This document shows positions 45,035-55,130 of a stretch of DNA of 64,000 nucleotides, in pieces (position 1 is the first letter of the stretch; every line of letters begins with the position of its first letter). The stretch is taken from positions 124,001 through 188,000 of the forward strand of contig NZ_JAAAUC010000004.1 of the NCBI RefSeq assembly GCF_009908165.1. Reading direction: 5' to 3'. Both the position numbers and the translations under genes were made by a program. The notes beneath the pieces were generated by a model. That model saw only the letters and a program-made list of their open reading frames with translations, was not told where the DNA came from and made no database searches. Origin of the DNA: Frigidibacter albus. Its GTDB lineage: Bacteria > Pseudomonadota > Alphaproteobacteria > Rhodobacterales > Rhodobacteraceae.

Positions 45035-48000
45035 TCAGGCGGCGGCCTCAAGGAAGTCGGCCACCAGCTTGTCGAGGCGCGCCCGCGACTTGGTGATGTG
45101 GCGCAAGATCCGCGGATCGACCGCCGGCTGGTCGCGCGCGCTCAGCCCGTAAACCGGCACGCCGCGCTGCTGCTGGTCGATCTGGTCGAGCAGAGCGACG
45201 CCGCTGCCATCGGGCAATTCCCAGTCGATCACGATCAGGTCGAAATGGCGCTCGCGCAGCAGGCGCCGCGCCTCGGCAAGGTTCGCCGCCCCCAGCACCT
45301 CGGCCCGTTCGCCAAAGGCGGACCGGAACACCTCGGCGAAATCGCCGTCATCCTCGACATGCAAGATCACCGGCACATGGTCCGGGCGCTCTGCCGCGGC
45401 GGGCTGCGCCCCCGGGTCTTCGGGCAGGGCGGGCGGCACACTCGACAGCGGCAGCACGAACCAGAACACGGTCTCGCCCGGCGCGCTGTCAAAGCCGATA
45501 CCGCCGTCCATCCGCTCCACGATCTGGCGCGAGATGTTGAGGCCGAGGCCCGTGCCTCCCTTCGCCCGGGTCGAGGAGCTGTCGGCCTGCGAGAACGGCA
45601 AGAAGATCCGGTCGCGGAAATCGGCCGGGATGCCGGCGCCGCGGTCGGTGACCGTCACCCGCACCTGCCCGCCATCGCGCGCGACGCCCACCTCGACCGT
45701 GCCACCGCGGGGCGAGAATTTCGCGGCGTTGGACAGAAGGTTGGCCATCACCTGCTGGAAGCGGTCGACATCGACCAGCGCGCGCAGGCTGCCATCCAGA
45801 TCGGTGGCGATCAGCGTCACGCCAAGGTCGGCGGCAAAGGGCTGCGTCGCGGCCAGGCTCTGCTCCACCAGCGCGCCGATATCGGCCTCGACGAAGGTAA
45901 AGCGGGACTGGCCCGACGAGATCTTTTCAAGGTCGAGAATGTCGTTCACCAGCGTGATCAGCCGGTCGCAGTTCTTCTGGCCGATCGACAGCAGCCGTTC
46001 GGCCTGCGGCGGCAGGTCTGCGGCCATCGAGCCCAGAACCAGCCCCAGCGCGCCCTTGATCGAGGTCAGCGGCGTGCGCAGCTCGTGGCTGACAGTGGCG
46101 ACGAAATCGCTCTTGATCTGCTCCATCTCCTTGCGGTCGGTGATGTCCTGGATCTGCGCGATGAACACCGCCGCATCGCCGGGCTCTCCGCCCGTCAGCG
46201 AGATGCTCAGAAGGCCCCAGACCATGCGGCCGTCACGGCGCAGATAGGCGTATTCCGACTGATGGACGCCCAGCGAGCCCTCCAGCAGCCGCGACATCAC
46301 CGCAGGGTCGAGCGCGGCGGTGTCGGGCGCGGCAAGGTCGCCCAGCAGGCTGCCGCACAGCTCCTCCTCGCCATAGCCGGAAAAGCGGCACAGTGCCCCG
46401 TTCACCTGCACGAAACGGCCGTCGCGGTCCAGGAGGGCCATCCCCACCGGCGCGAGGTCGATCACCGAGCGGAACTGCGCCTCGCTGCGGCGCAGGGCCT
46501 CGAGCGCGCCCTTCAACTCGGTCACGTCGATCTGCACCCCCAATAGCCTAAGCGCGGTGCCATCGGCGTCGCGTTCGGGCACCAGCGCCTCGGACCGCAT
46601 CCAGCGCTGGCTGCCATCGGGCAACCGCACCCGGTATTCGGTCACCGAGCGCTCGGTCTGGCCCGAGATGCAGGCCAGATCGGCCGCCGCCACAATCGGC
46701 CGGTCCTCAGGGTGAACTCCCTCCTCCCAGATCCTCCGGATGTTCAGCGAGGACCCATCGGCATAGGGCGGGTATCCCATCAGCGTCAGCCAGTTGTCCG
46801 ACACGATCTGGCTGCGTTCGATCAGGTTCACGTCGAACACCGCGATATGGGCGCCGGTCAGCGCCATGTTCCAGCGGCGTTCGGCCTGTTGCAGCCGCAT
46901 CTCGGCCAGCTGGCGCACGGTGATGTCGCGGATGATCGCGGTGAAACGGCTTTGCCCGTCATCGGTGCGCCAGCTGTTCAGCTGGATCTCGACATAGACA
47001 TCCTGCCCGCCCTCGCGCGGGATTCGGAAGCGCCGGCCCTGCGGCGACAGTGCGGCGGTGTCGGCGGCCGAGGGCAGCCACAGCCGGGCGATGGATTCGA
47101 TCGGCACCAGATCGGTCAGCGGCCGGCCCAGGAGATCGGCGGGCGCGGCGCCGAAGATCGGCTCGGCGGCGCGGTTCAGCGCCAGGATCCGCCCGCCGGC
47201 GTCCAGCAGCAAGATCCCGACCATCGCCGTGTCGATGATCGAGCGGGTATGCTCCTCTTGCGTCGCCAGCTCGCGGGTCTTGATTTCCACTTGCTCGGTC
47301 ACGATCTCGGCGCGCCGCAGCACCACCGACAGCAGCGTGCCGATCAGCCCGCTGAGCGCGAAGCCGACCAGCAGCACCAGTACCGGCTCGCCGCGCGCCA
47401 CGCTGGCATCGAAGGCGGGGGTGCTGGCATAGGACAGCTGCCATTCGCGGCCATAGATCGGCAAGATGCGCTGTTCGGAAAAGCCCGGGGGGCTTGCGCC
47501 GGCGTTCGGGTCGCTGCGGAACACCTGCTGCTCCGCCCCGGTCGCGGCCTCGTCCGCCACTGTCAGCGCCAGCCGAAGCGCGTCGTCGCCAAGCGCAGCA
47601 CGGAAGAACGTCTCTGCCACGAAAGGCGCATAGATCCAGCCCGCAAAGGATGAGCGCTTGGAGGCCAGCGTCACCGGCACGCCGCCGCCGCGATAGACCG
47701 GCCGCAGCATCACGAAGCCCGGCCCGGAATTCGCGTCCTGCACCAGCGTGATCGGCGCCGAGATCGTGGTGTCGCCAGTATCCCGGGCCTGCAACGCCGC
47801 CGCCCGCCGCCCCTGCTCGAACCCAAGGTCGATGCCAAGCGCCGCGCGGTTCGTCTCCAGCGGTTCGACATAGCGCACCACCAGCCGCTCGGGCAGACCG
47901 GTATCGGGATGCACCTCGAAGGGCTGGCCCAGATCGGCGCGGGACGCCGCCTCGAAGGCAGGCACATCCGCGGCCGCCACCGGCATGATCAGCCCGAGGC

Positions 48001-48925
48001 CGGACAGGCCCGGCAGCGTCTCGGTAATGTCCAACTCGGTCACGAAGCGCCGCCACTCCACCGCCTCCATCCGGTTGGAGGCGGCCAGCAGGCCCGATCC
48101 GGCATCCAGGATATGGGCATAGGATTGCAGGCGGTGGCGCAGCAGGCGCGTGGTGTCATCGACCAGCGCGGTAAAGGACGCCGTATTGCGCTGATACAGC
48201 ACATGGCTGAGGGTGGCCCAGGCGTAAAAGGTCGCGCCGAGGCAGAGCGAGACCAGCAAAAGGCCCATCACGCTCATCCGCGCGACAGAGTGCCCGCGCC
48301 ACAGGATCGGGGGCCGCTGCCACCAGGGCGCGAACAGCACAAGCGGCACCACGATCAGCACCCCGAAAAGATCGCCCAGCCACCAGGTCTGCCAGTTCTG
48401 GAACACAGATCCGGCTGGCAGCCGGCCCATCAGCCACAAGGCGCCAGTCCCGAACGAGGCCGAGACGAGGCAGCCGACGGGGCCAAGGATCAGCACCAGC
48501 CCCAGCACGTCGTTCACCGAGCCAAGCCCCAGCGGCCGGCCGAACCGTCGCCGGACCAGCGTGGTGGCCAGCAGGGCTTGCAGCAGGGCACCGATGGCGA
48601 TCAGCCCCGGTATCACCAGGCCCGCCGGATCGAAGGCGCGCTCGAACACCCCGCCGATATGGCAGTTGATCAGGAAGGACCCCAGGAACACCCCTGGCCA
48701 CAGTCGCCGACCGGCCAGCAGCAGCGCCGCCAGCGCGATGCCCGAGGCGGGCCAGATGATCGTGGCATAGCCCGGCGGCACCGCCAGCGTGGTTCCGGTC
48801 CAGCCGCCAAGCGCATAGGCCAGCGCCAGCGCCACGGTCCCGGCAAGCCAGGCACCCACGCCGCCGCGCCGCGGCTCGGCTTCCGCCGCGCCCCCGGGTT
48901 CTGCCAAGGCGCCGTGATCTGTCAA
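45035..48925 (-). CDS. Hybrid histidine kinase with MASE1, CHASE and three PAS domains
   Basis: 1296 residues. A MASE1-type membrane region of about seven segments (25-240), a periplasmic CHASE-like sensor (about 255-505), another membrane segment, then PAS domains at about 560-690, 695-815 and 825-945. HisKA (VATVSHELRTPLTSIKGALG), HATPase (NLLSNAAKFS, GTGLGLNISRQI), and a C-terminal receiver with Asp in FDLIVIDWELPDG. Signals unknown. The start codon appears to be TTG at 48925, with GAAGGAG 9 bases upstream; the start is uncertain. Alone on the strand after a 265-base gap to 44769. Confidence 0.88.
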   Translation of the reverse strand: MTDHGALAEPGGAAEAEPRRGGVGAWLAGTVALALAYALGGWTGTTLAVPPGYATIIWPASGIALAALLLAGRRLWPGVFLGSFLINCHIGGVFERAFDPAGLVIPGLIAIGALLQALLATTLVRRRFGRPLGLGSVNDVLGLVLILGPVGCLVSASFGTGALWLMGRLPAGSVFQNWQTWWLGDLFGVLIVVPLVLFAPWWQRPPILWRGHSVARMSVMGLLLVSLCLGATFYAWATLSHVLYQRNTASFTALVDDTTRLLRHRLQSYAHILDAGSGLLAASNRMEAVEWRRFVTELDITETLPGLSGLGLIMPVAAADVPAFEAASRADLGQPFEVHPDTGLPERLVVRYVEPLETNRAALGIDLGFEQGRRAAALQARDTGDTTISAPITLVQDANSGPGFVMLRPVYRGGGVPVTLASKRSSFAGWIYAPFVAETFFRAALGDDALRLALTVADEAATGAEQQVFRSDPNAGASPPGFSEQRILPIYGREWQLSYASTPAFDASVARGEPVLVLLVGFALSGLIGTLLSVVLRRAEIVTEQVEIKTRELATQEEHTRSIIDTAMVGILLLDAGGRILALNRAAEPIFGAAPADLLGRPLTDLVPIESIARLWLPSAADTAALSPQGRRFRIPREGGQDVYVEIQLNSWRTDDGQSRFTAIIRDITVRQLAEMRLQQAERRWNMALTGAHIAVFDVNLIERSQIVSDNWLTLMGYPPYADGSSLNIRRIWEEGVHPEDRPIVAAADLACISGQTERSVTEYRVRLPDGSQRWMRSEALVPERDADGTALRLLGVQIDVTELKGALEALRRSEAQFRSVIDLAPVGMALLDRDGRFVQVNGALCRFSGYGEEELCGSLLGDLAAPDTAALDPAVMSRLLEGSLGVHQSEYAYLRRDGRMVWGLLSISLTGGEPGDAAVFIAQIQDITDRKEMEQIKSDFVATVSHELRTPLTSIKGALGLVLGSMAADLPPQAERLLSIGQKNCDRLITLVNDILDLEKISSGQSRFTFVEADIGALVEQSLAATQPFAADLGVTLIATDLDGSLRALVDVDRFQQVMANLLSNAAKFSPRGGTVEVGVARDGGQVRVTVTDRGAGIPADFRDRIFLPFSQADSSSTRAKGGTGLGLNISRQIVERMDGGIGFDSAPGETVFWFVLPLSSVPPALPEDPGAQPAAAERPDHVPVILHVEDDGDFAEVFRSAFGERAEVLGAANLAEARRLLRERHFDLIVIDWELPDGSGVALLDQIDQQQRGVPVYGLSARDQPAVDPRILRHITKSRARLDKLVADFLEAAA

Positions 48926-49118
48926 CCTGGCCGCGCTCCTTCATGCAGCTTCATGGTATCGCCGCAATCTGCGCATGATGCCACCCCGCATTTCAACCTT
49001 CAGTTGTCGGCCCCCGCCGCAGACTCGAGGCGACCGACACAGGCTGTCTGCACGGCAGTTATCCAAAAAGGGGCGGCAAGGAGCAACCCCGATCGGGCGC
49101 CGGTCCCGCAAGCCGGCG

Positions 49119-50633
49119 TCAGTCGATGTCGAAGACCACGCCTTGCGCCAGCGGCAGCGCGCGCGAGTAGTTGATGGTGTTGGTGGCGCGGCGCATGTAG
49201 CCCTTCCAGGCGTCCGAGCCGCTCTCGCGCCCGCCGCCAGTTTCCTTCTCTCCGCCAAAGGCCCCGCCGATTTCCGCGCCCGAGGTGCCGATGTTCACAT
49301 TGGCGATCCCACAATCGGATCCCGCGGCCGAGAGGAAGGTTTCCATCTCGCGCAGGTCAGTGGTGAAGATTGAGGAGGAGAGGCCGGCGCCAACTTCATT
49401 ATGTTTGTGAAGAACGCCTTCGAAGTCACTGAATTTCATCACGTAAAGGATCGGCGCGAAGGTCTCCTCCAACACCGGCCCCAACTGGTCCGGCATTTCC
49501 ACCAAAGCCGGCCGCGCGTAGAAAGCGGCGTCGGTTCCGACGCTCACCCGCTCGCCGCCATGCACGGTGCCGCCCGCCGCGCGGGCCGCCTCCAGCGCCA
49601 CCTGCATCGCATCAAAGGCCGCGCCATCGACCAGCGGGCCGACAAGCGCCTGCGTTTCCAAGGGGTTGCCGACCGACACCGACCCATAGGCCTTGATCAG
49701 CCGCGGCACCAGCGCGTCATAGACAGAGTCATGCACGAACAGCCGCCGCATCGTGGTGCAGCGCTGGCCCGCGGTGCCCATCGCGCCAAAGGCAATCGCC
49801 CGCAGCGCCATATCGAGATCGGCCGAAGGGCAGACGATGCCGGCATTGTTGCCGCCAAGTTCCAGGATCGTGCGCCCGAACCGCGCCGCGACCGCCGGCC
49901 CGACCTGCCGGCCCATGCGGGTGGACCCGGTGGCCGAGATCAGCGCCACGCCCTTGTGCGCGACCAGCGCCGCGCCGACATCGGCGCCGCCGATCAGCAC
50001 CTGGCTCAGATCCGCCGGGGCATCGCCGAACCGCGCCAGCGCCTTGTCCAGCACCGCCTGGCAGGCCAGCGCGGTCAGCGGGGTCTTTTCCGACGGCTTC
50101 CACACCACCGGATTGCCGCAGACCAGCGCCAGCGCCGTGTTCCAGGACCAGACCGCGACCGGGAAGTTGAAGGCCGAGATGACGCCGACCACCCCCAGCG
50201 GATGCCAGGTTTCCATCATCCGGTGCCCCGGGCGTTCGGTCGCAATGGTCAGGCCGTAAAGCTGGCGCGACAGGCCGACGGCGAAGTCGCAGATGTCGAT
50301 CATCTCCTGCACTTCGCCCGCGCCTTCGGACGGGCTCTTGCCTGCCTCGATCGACACGAGGGCCCCAAGGTCGGCCTTGGCCGCGCGAAGTTCCTCGCCC
50401 AGCAGCCGCACCAGCTCCCCGCGCCGCGGGGCCGGCACCAGACGCCAGGCCAGGAAAGCCGCCCCGGCGCGGGCGATGGCGGCATCGGTCGTGTCGGCCG
50501 TGTCGGGGACCAGCGCCGCCACCTGCTCGCCCGTCACCGGGCTGAAACTGGCCATGCTGCCCCCGGTATGGCGCGCCGGATCGGCGCCGAGGCGGGCAAG
50601 GATGTCGGTGGCTTTGGCGGCAAGCGTGGTCAT
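49119..50633 (-). CDS. Aldehyde dehydrogenase, aminoadipate-semialdehyde (ALDH7) type
   Basis: 504 residues. Probable L-aminoadipate-semialdehyde/piperidine-6-carboxylate dehydrogenase (AmaB/Pcd), which oxidises the lysine-derived semialdehyde to 2-aminoadipate using NAD(P). Motifs: ISAFNFPVAVWSWNTALAL, VWKPSEKTPLTALACQAVLD, LELGGNNAGIV, TAGQRCTTMRR (catalytic Cys near 300) and the ALDH7-like C-terminus NVNIGTSGAEIGGAFGGEK then GGGRESGSDAWKGYMRR. ATG follows GAAGGGG. Divergent from a LysR gene. With gcdH it covers two steps of lysine breakdown. Confidence 0.9.
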   Translation of the reverse strand: MTTLAAKATDILARLGADPARHTGGSMASFSPVTGEQVAALVPDTADTTDAAIARAGAAFLAWRLVPAPRRGELVRLLGEELRAAKADLGALVSIEAGKSPSEGAGEVQEMIDICDFAVGLSRQLYGLTIATERPGHRMMETWHPLGVVGVISAFNFPVAVWSWNTALALVCGNPVVWKPSEKTPLTALACQAVLDKALARFGDAPADLSQVLIGGADVGAALVAHKGVALISATGSTRMGRQVGPAVAARFGRTILELGGNNAGIVCPSADLDMALRAIAFGAMGTAGQRCTTMRRLFVHDSVYDALVPRLIKAYGSVSVGNPLETQALVGPLVDGAAFDAMQVALEAARAAGGTVHGGERVSVGTDAAFYARPALVEMPDQLGPVLEETFAPILYVMKFSDFEGVLHKHNEVGAGLSSSIFTTDLREMETFLSAAGSDCGIANVNIGTSGAEIGGAFGGEKETGGGRESGSDAWKGYMRRATNTINYSRALPLAQGVVFDID

Positions 50634-50758
50634 GGCGGTCCCCTTCAGGCTGTCTGGCGGGCGGCGGCGACGGCTTGCGCTGCCCTTCGGTCATGATCAT
50701 ATCACACCATATCCCCGGCGGATCGCGCGTTTCCCGCCTGACATGATGCGAGACCGGA

Positions 50759-51667
50759 ATGACCCTGCGCCGCAGCCTTGTGCCCGACACCCCTGCCCTG
50801 CAAAGTTTCGAGGCCGCCGCCCGCTATGGCAGCTTCACCCAGGCAGCGGCGGAACGGAACCTGACGCAAAGCGCCGTCAGCCGCCAGATCCGGGATCTGG
50901 AGGCGCAGTTGGGGATCAAGCTGTTCGACCGGGTGCGCCAGCGGGTGATCCTGTCCGATGCCGGCCGGCGGCTGCTGCCCGAGGTGCAGCGCCTGCTGGC
51001 GCAGGTGGAGCAGATGACCCTGCGCGCCCTTGGCTCGCGCGATCATACCGGGGTGCTGGCGGTGGCGACGCTGCCGACCTTCGGCGCGCGCTGGCTGATG
51101 CCGCGGCTGCCGGGCTTCCTCGCGGCGCATCCGGGCACGCAGGTCACCGTCGCCTCGCGCGCGGGCAGCTTCGATCTGGCGGCCGAGGGGTTCGACCTTG
51201 CCATCCATTACGGCCAGCCGGTCTGGCCGCAGGCGAGCTGCACCTATCTGTGCTCGGAAACCGTGGTGCCCGTCGCTGGCCCCGCGCTGGCGAAGGCGCT
51301 GGCCGGGACCGGGCCGGAGGCGCTGGCGTCGCAGCCGCTGCTGCATATGGAGGCGCGGCCGAAGCTTTGGGCGGACTGGTTCACCGCGGCCGGGCTGGAT
51401 TCGGCGGATGCCTTCCGCGGCCACCGCTTCGACCAGTTCTCGATGATCATCGAGGCGGCGGCGGCGGGGCTGGGGGTGGCGCTGGTGCCACGCTACCTGA
51501 TCGAGCAGGAATTGCACGACGGCCGGCTGCAGATCGTCGCCGGTCCGCCGATGGCGACCGATCTGGCCTATTACGTCGTCCTGCCCGAGGGCAAGATCGC
51601 CAACCCGCTCTGCCGCGCCTTTCAGGACTGGGCGCTTGGCGCCGTCAGCCCGCAGAGCCGCGCCTGA
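50759..51667 (+). CDS. LysR-family regulator, divergent from the ALDH
   Basis: 302 residues, GcvA-type. HTH FTQAAAERNLTQSAVSRQIR, then LFDRVRQRVILSDAGRRLLP and the effector domain VLAVATLPTFGARWLMPRL. It resembles the LysR regulator beside gcdH over its whole length. It likely controls the divergent aldehyde dehydrogenase (125 bases apart); it could also affect the SDR operon behind it. An AT-rich dyad around 50688-50705 is a possible but weak site. Confidence 0.88.
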   Translation: MTLRRSLVPDTPALQSFEAAARYGSFTQAAAERNLTQSAVSRQIRDLEAQLGIKLFDRVRQRVILSDAGRRLLPEVQRLLAQVEQMTLRALGSRDHTGVLAVATLPTFGARWLMPRLPGFLAAHPGTQVTVASRAGSFDLAAEGFDLAIHYGQPVWPQASCTYLCSETVVPVAGPALAKALAGTGPEALASQPLLHMEARPKLWADWFTAAGLDSADAFRGHRFDQFSMIIEAAAAGLGVALVPRYLIEQELHDGRLQIVAGPPMATDLAYYVVLPEGKIANPLCRAFQDWALGAVSPQSRA

Positions 51668-51680
51668 AGCCCCAACCCCG

Positions 51681-51709
51681 TTGACAGGGACGGTGGCGCT
51701 TTGCATAGC
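51681..51709 (+). promoter_or_regulatory. Promoter of the beta-oxidation operon
   Basis: TTGACA (51681-51686), 17 bases, CATAGC (51704-51709), about 73 bases before the SDR start. The same TTGACAG -35 block starts the gntR promoter at 55929. Confidence 0.55.
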
Positions 51710-51781
51710 TGTCACATTGTCCGACAAACTTGCCGGCCCGCCCCCGCGCGCGGCCCGGCAGAAGACTCAGGGAAATTTTGC

Positions 51782-52543
51782 ATGAAGATCGACGGAGTAG
51801 CGGCACTGGTCACCGGCGGCGGGTCCGGCCTTGGCGAGGCGACAGCGCGGGCGCTGGCCGCCGCGGGGGCGCGGGTGGCGCTGCTGGACTTCAACCATGA
51901 GGCGGCAGCGGCCGTCGCGGCCGAGATCGGCGGGATCGCGGTGAAATGCGATGTCGCCTCGGCCGCCAGCGCCGAGGCTGCAGTGGCGGAGGCCGCCGCG
52001 CAGCACGGGGCCGCGCGGATCCTGGTCAACTGCGCCGGCATCGGCCCGGCGAAGAAGATCCTCGGCAAGGCCGGCACCATGCCGCTGGAGGATTTCGCCC
52101 GGGTGATCGAGGTCAACCTGATCGGCAGCTTCAACATGCTGCGCCTCTTCGCGGCCGGTGCGGCCGCGCTCGACCCGCTGGAGACGGGCGAGCGCGGCGT
52201 GGCGATCAACACCGCCTCCATCGCCGCCTATGACGGGCAGATCGGGCAGACGGCCTATGCCGCGTCGAAGGGCGGAATCGTCGGGCTGACGCTGCCGGCG
52301 GCGCGGGAACTCGCCGCGAACGCCATCCGCGTCTGCACCATTGCCCCCGGCATCTTCGAGACCGCGATGCTGAAGGGCCTGCCGCAAGCCGCGCAGGACA
52401 GTCTTGGCGTCGCGGTCCCCTTCCCCTCGCGCCTCGGCCGCCCCGCCGAATATGCGGCGCTGGTGCTGCATATCCTTGGCAATGAGATGCTGAACGGCGA
52501 GACGATCCGGCTCGACGGCGCGCTGCGCATGGCGCCGAAATAG
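51782..52543 (+). CDS. SDR 3-hydroxyacyl-CoA dehydrogenase, type II-like
   Basis: 253 residues. Resembles type II hydroxyacyl-CoA dehydrogenases (HSD17B10 family): LVTGGGSGLGEATARALA, CAGIGPAKKI, INTASIAAYDGQIGQTAYAA with the Y-x-x-x-K pair in YAASKGG, and APGIFETAMLKGLPQ. It would oxidise 3-hydroxyacyl-CoA with NAD. It is the first gene of the operon with thiolase, FadB-like and crotonase genes and would supply the dehydrogenase activity that the FadB-like protein lacks. ATG follows AGGGAAA. Confidence 0.88.
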   Translation: MKIDGVAALVTGGGSGLGEATARALAAAGARVALLDFNHEAAAAVAAEIGGIAVKCDVASAASAEAAVAEAAAQHGAARILVNCAGIGPAKKILGKAGTMPLEDFARVIEVNLIGSFNMLRLFAAGAAALDPLETGERGVAINTASIAAYDGQIGQTAYAASKGGIVGLTLPAARELAANAIRVCTIAPGIFETAMLKGLPQAAQDSLGVAVPFPSRLGRPAEYAALVLHILGNEMLNGETIRLDGALRMAPK

Positions 52544-52552
52544 GCCGCGGGG

Positions 52553-53758
52553 GTGGGCGGTGCCTTCATCTTCGACCACCTGCGCACCCCGCGCGGGCGC
52601 GGCAAACCGGACGGCGCGCTGCATGAGGTGACGCCGCTGCGGCTGGCCACCACCGTGCTGGGGGCGCTGCGGGACCGCAGCCTGCCGGATACGGGCCTCG
52701 TCGATGACGTGATCTTCGGCGTGGTGATGCCCATCGGCGAGCAGGGCCAGTGCCTGCCCCGCATCGCGGCGCTGGCCGCGGGTTATGCCGAGACTGTGGC
52801 GGGGGTGCAGGTGAACCGCTTCTGCGCCTCGGGGCTGGAGGCGGTGAACATGGGCGCCGCCAAGGTGATGGCCGGGCAGGCCGACATGGTGATCTGCGGC
52901 GGGGTGGAATCGATGTCGCGGGTGCCGATCCTGTCGGATGGCGGGGCCTGGGGCGCGGACCCGGCGGTGGCGCGGGCCACGCAGTTCGTGCCGCAGGGGA
53001 TCTCGGCCGACCTGATCGCCGCCCGTTGGGGCTATGACCGCGCGGCGCTGGACGGGCTGGCGGCGCAGAGCCATGCCCGCGCCGCCCGGGCCTGGGCCGA
53101 GGGGCGCTTTGCCGGCTCGGTGGTGCCGGTGTGCGATGGGCTTGGCGAGGTGCTGCTGGACCGGGACGAAACCGTGCGCCCCGGCACCACCGCCGAGGAT
53201 CTGGCGGCGCTGCGCCCGTCCTTCGCGGCGATGGGGGCGGCGGGGTTCGACCGGATCGCGCTGACCCGCTATCCCGATCTGGCCGCGATCCCGCATCTGC
53301 ACCACGCCGGCAACTCCAGCGGCATGGTCGATGGCGCCGCCGCGGTGCTGATCGGCAGCCTCGAGGCGGGCGCGGCGACGGGGCTGCGCCCGCGCGCGAG
53401 GGTGCGGGCCTTTGCCGAGATCGGCTCGGAACCCACGATCATGCTGACCGCCCCCGCAGCGGCGGCGGAAAAGGCGCTGCGCCGGGCGGGAATGACGGCG
53501 CGGGACATCGACCTCTATGAGGTGAACGAGGCCTTCGCGGCGGTGGCGCTGCGCTTTATGCAGGCGCTGGACCTTGACCCGGCCATCGTCAACGTCAATG
53601 GCGGCGCGATTGCCATGGGCCATCCGCTGGGGGCGACAGGGGCGATGATCCTTGGCACAGCCCTGGACGAGCTGGAGCGGACGGGCAAGGCGACGGCGCT
53701 GGTCACGCTTTGCGTGGGCGCCGGGATGGGCGTCGCCACCATCATCGAGCGGGTCTGA
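52553..53758 (+). CDS. Thiolase (acetyl-CoA acyltransferase)
   Basis: 401 residues. It cleaves 3-ketoacyl-CoA with CoA in beta-oxidation. Complete active site: Cys91 in [15 protein letters not shown], His357 in [15 protein letters not shown], and Cys387 in [10 protein letters not shown]-terminus [18 protein letters not shown], typical of the FadA-type family. Start is GTG at 52553, 9 bases after the SDR stop. Chain-length specificity cannot be read. Confidence 0.92.
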   Translation: MGGAFIFDHLRTPRGRGKPDGALHEVTPLRLATTVLGALRDRSLPDTGLVDDVIFGVVMPIGEQGQCLPRIAALAAGYAETVAGVQVNRFCASGLEAVNMGAAKVMAGQADMVICGGVESMSRVPILSDGGAWGADPAVARATQFVPQGISADLIAARWGYDRAALDGLAAQSHARAARAWAEGRFAGSVVPVCDGLGEVLLDRDETVRPGTTAEDLAALRPSFAAMGAAGFDRIALTRYPDLAAIPHLHHAGNSSGMVDGAAAVLIGSLEAGAATGLRPRARVRAFAEIGSEPTIMLTAPAAAAEKALRRAGMTARDIDLYEVNEAFAAVALRFMQALDLDPAIVNVNGGAIAMGHPLGATGAMILGTALDELERTGKATALVTLCVGAGMGVATIIERV

Positions 53759-53768
53759 GGAGGGCGCG

Positions 53769-55130
53769 ATGCTGACCACAGAGATTGACGACACCGGCGT
53801 CGCGCTTGTCACGCTCGACATGCCGGGCCGCAGCATGAACGTGATCGACTGGGCCTTTGCGCAGGCGCTGGACGGCGCGGTGACGGCGCTGGCGGCGGAT
53901 ACGCGGGTTACGGGGGTGATCCTCGCCTCGGGCAAGACCAGCTTCATCGCGGGGGCGGATCTGGGGATCATGCCGGGGCTTTGGGCTGATGGGATGACGG
54001 CGGGCGCGGCGGCGGCGCAGATCCGGCGGATCGGGGATGTGCTGCGGCGGCTGGAGCGGCTTGGCAAACCGGTGATCGCCGCGGCCAGCGGCACGGCGCT
54101 TGGTGGCGGGCTGGAGGTGATGCTGGCCTGCCATGCCCGGATCGCGGCGCGCAATGACCGGGCGCTGTATGGCTTCCCCGAGGTGACGCTGGGGCTGCTG
54201 CCCGGCGCGGGCGGCACCCAGCGGCTGCCGCGGCAGATCGGGCTGGCGCGGGCGCTTCCGATCCTGCTGCAGGGCGCGCCGATGGGGGCCGAGGCGGCGC
54301 TGGAGGCGGGGCTGCTGGACGCGCTGGTGGCGCCCGAAGACCTGATCCCGGCGGCGCGGCGGATGCTGGCCGAGGGGCGGGTGCCCGCGCAGCAGCCCTG
54401 GGATGCCAAGGGCTTTGCGATGCCGGGCCCGCCCATAGGCAGCGCCGAGGGCTTCGCCGCCTTCATCGCCGCCAATGCCGCCGTGGCGCTGGATCCGGGG
54501 CCAGCCTATCCTGCGCCGGGGGCGATCCTGTCCTGCCTCTACGAAGGGCTGCGGCTGCCGATGGACAAGGCGCTGGTGGTGGAGTCGCAATATTTCGGGC
54601 AGCTGGTCACCGGCCCGGTCGCGCGCGCCCTGATCGGGCTGCGCTTCGACGCCCGGCAGCGGCTGGCGCGGCTGGGGGTGCGCCCCGAGGCCGGCGATGC
54701 GGCGGAGGCCTGCGCCGCAGCGATGGCAGCGGAGGCGGCGCGGTTGGTTGCCGGGGGCATCCCCGCCGCGCGGGTGGCGAATGCGGCGGTGGCGGCGGGG
54801 ATCGGTCTGGCACCGCGTCCCGCGGGAGAGCCGGCGCCCGAGGCAGAGCCCCTGCCCGCCTCCGACCTGCAGGCCCTCGCGCGGCGGCTTCTGGTGGCGG
54901 GCGCGCTCGCCGCGGCAGGTGCAGTGCGGGCAGCGCCGGGCCATGCCGATGCCGTGGACCTCGGCGCCGTGCAAGGCGGCTTCCCGGCCTGGACCGGCGG
55001 GCCGCTGGCGATGATCGACCGGGTGGGGGCCGCCGCCTTTGCCGCGGAGGCCGCGGCCCTGGGGCTCGCGGTTCCGCCCGCCCTGGCCGCGCAAGGCGGC
55101 CGGTTCCATCCCGAGGAGGAGACAGCATGA
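53769..55130 (+). CDS. FadB-like protein lacking the NAD-binding domain
   Basis: 453 residues, versus about 700 for normal FadB/FadJ. N-terminal enoyl-CoA hydratase domain is intact: Glu116 in [17 protein letters not shown] and Glu138 in [19 protein letters not shown]. It continues into the usual linker ([20 protein letters not shown]) and ends in 3-hydroxyacyl-CoA dehydrogenase C-terminal sequence ([19 protein letters not shown]). The Rossmann NAD-binding segment with GxGxxG and the dehydrogenase His is missing. It probably works as hydratase and/or structural subunit; the SDR at 51782 may supply the dehydrogenase step. Confidence 0.85.
   Translation: MLTTEIDDTGVALVTLDMPGRSMNVIDWAFAQALDGAVTALAADTRVTGVILASGKTSFIAGADLGIMPGLWADGMTAGAAAAQIRRIGDVLRRLERLGKPVIAAASGTALGGGLEVMLACHARIAARNDRALYGFPEVTLGLLPGAGGTQRLPRQIGLARALPILLQGAPMGAEAALEAGLLDALVAPEDLIPAARRMLAEGRVPAQQPWDAKGFAMPGPPIGSAEGFAAFIAANAAVALDPGPAYPAPGAILSCLYEGLRLPMDKALVVESQYFGQLVTGPVARALIGLRFDARQRLARLGVRPEAGDAAEACAAAMAAEAARLVAGGIPAARVANAAVAAGIGLAPRPAGEPAPEAEPLPASDLQALARRLLVAGALAAAGAVRAAPGHADAVDLGAVQGGFPAWTGGPLAMIDRVGAAAFAAEAAALGLAVPPALAAQGGRFHPEEETA

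Noticed and set aside
50634-50758. Possible LysR box between the ALDH and LysR genes
   Set aside because: Only a 4-bp dyad (TGAT/ATCA) in an AT-rich stretch; unlike the box at 6517.
51767-54475. Open minus-strand frame of about 900 codons
   Set aside because: Shadow of the SDR, thiolase and FadB-like genes, whose motifs and active sites are intact on the plus strand.
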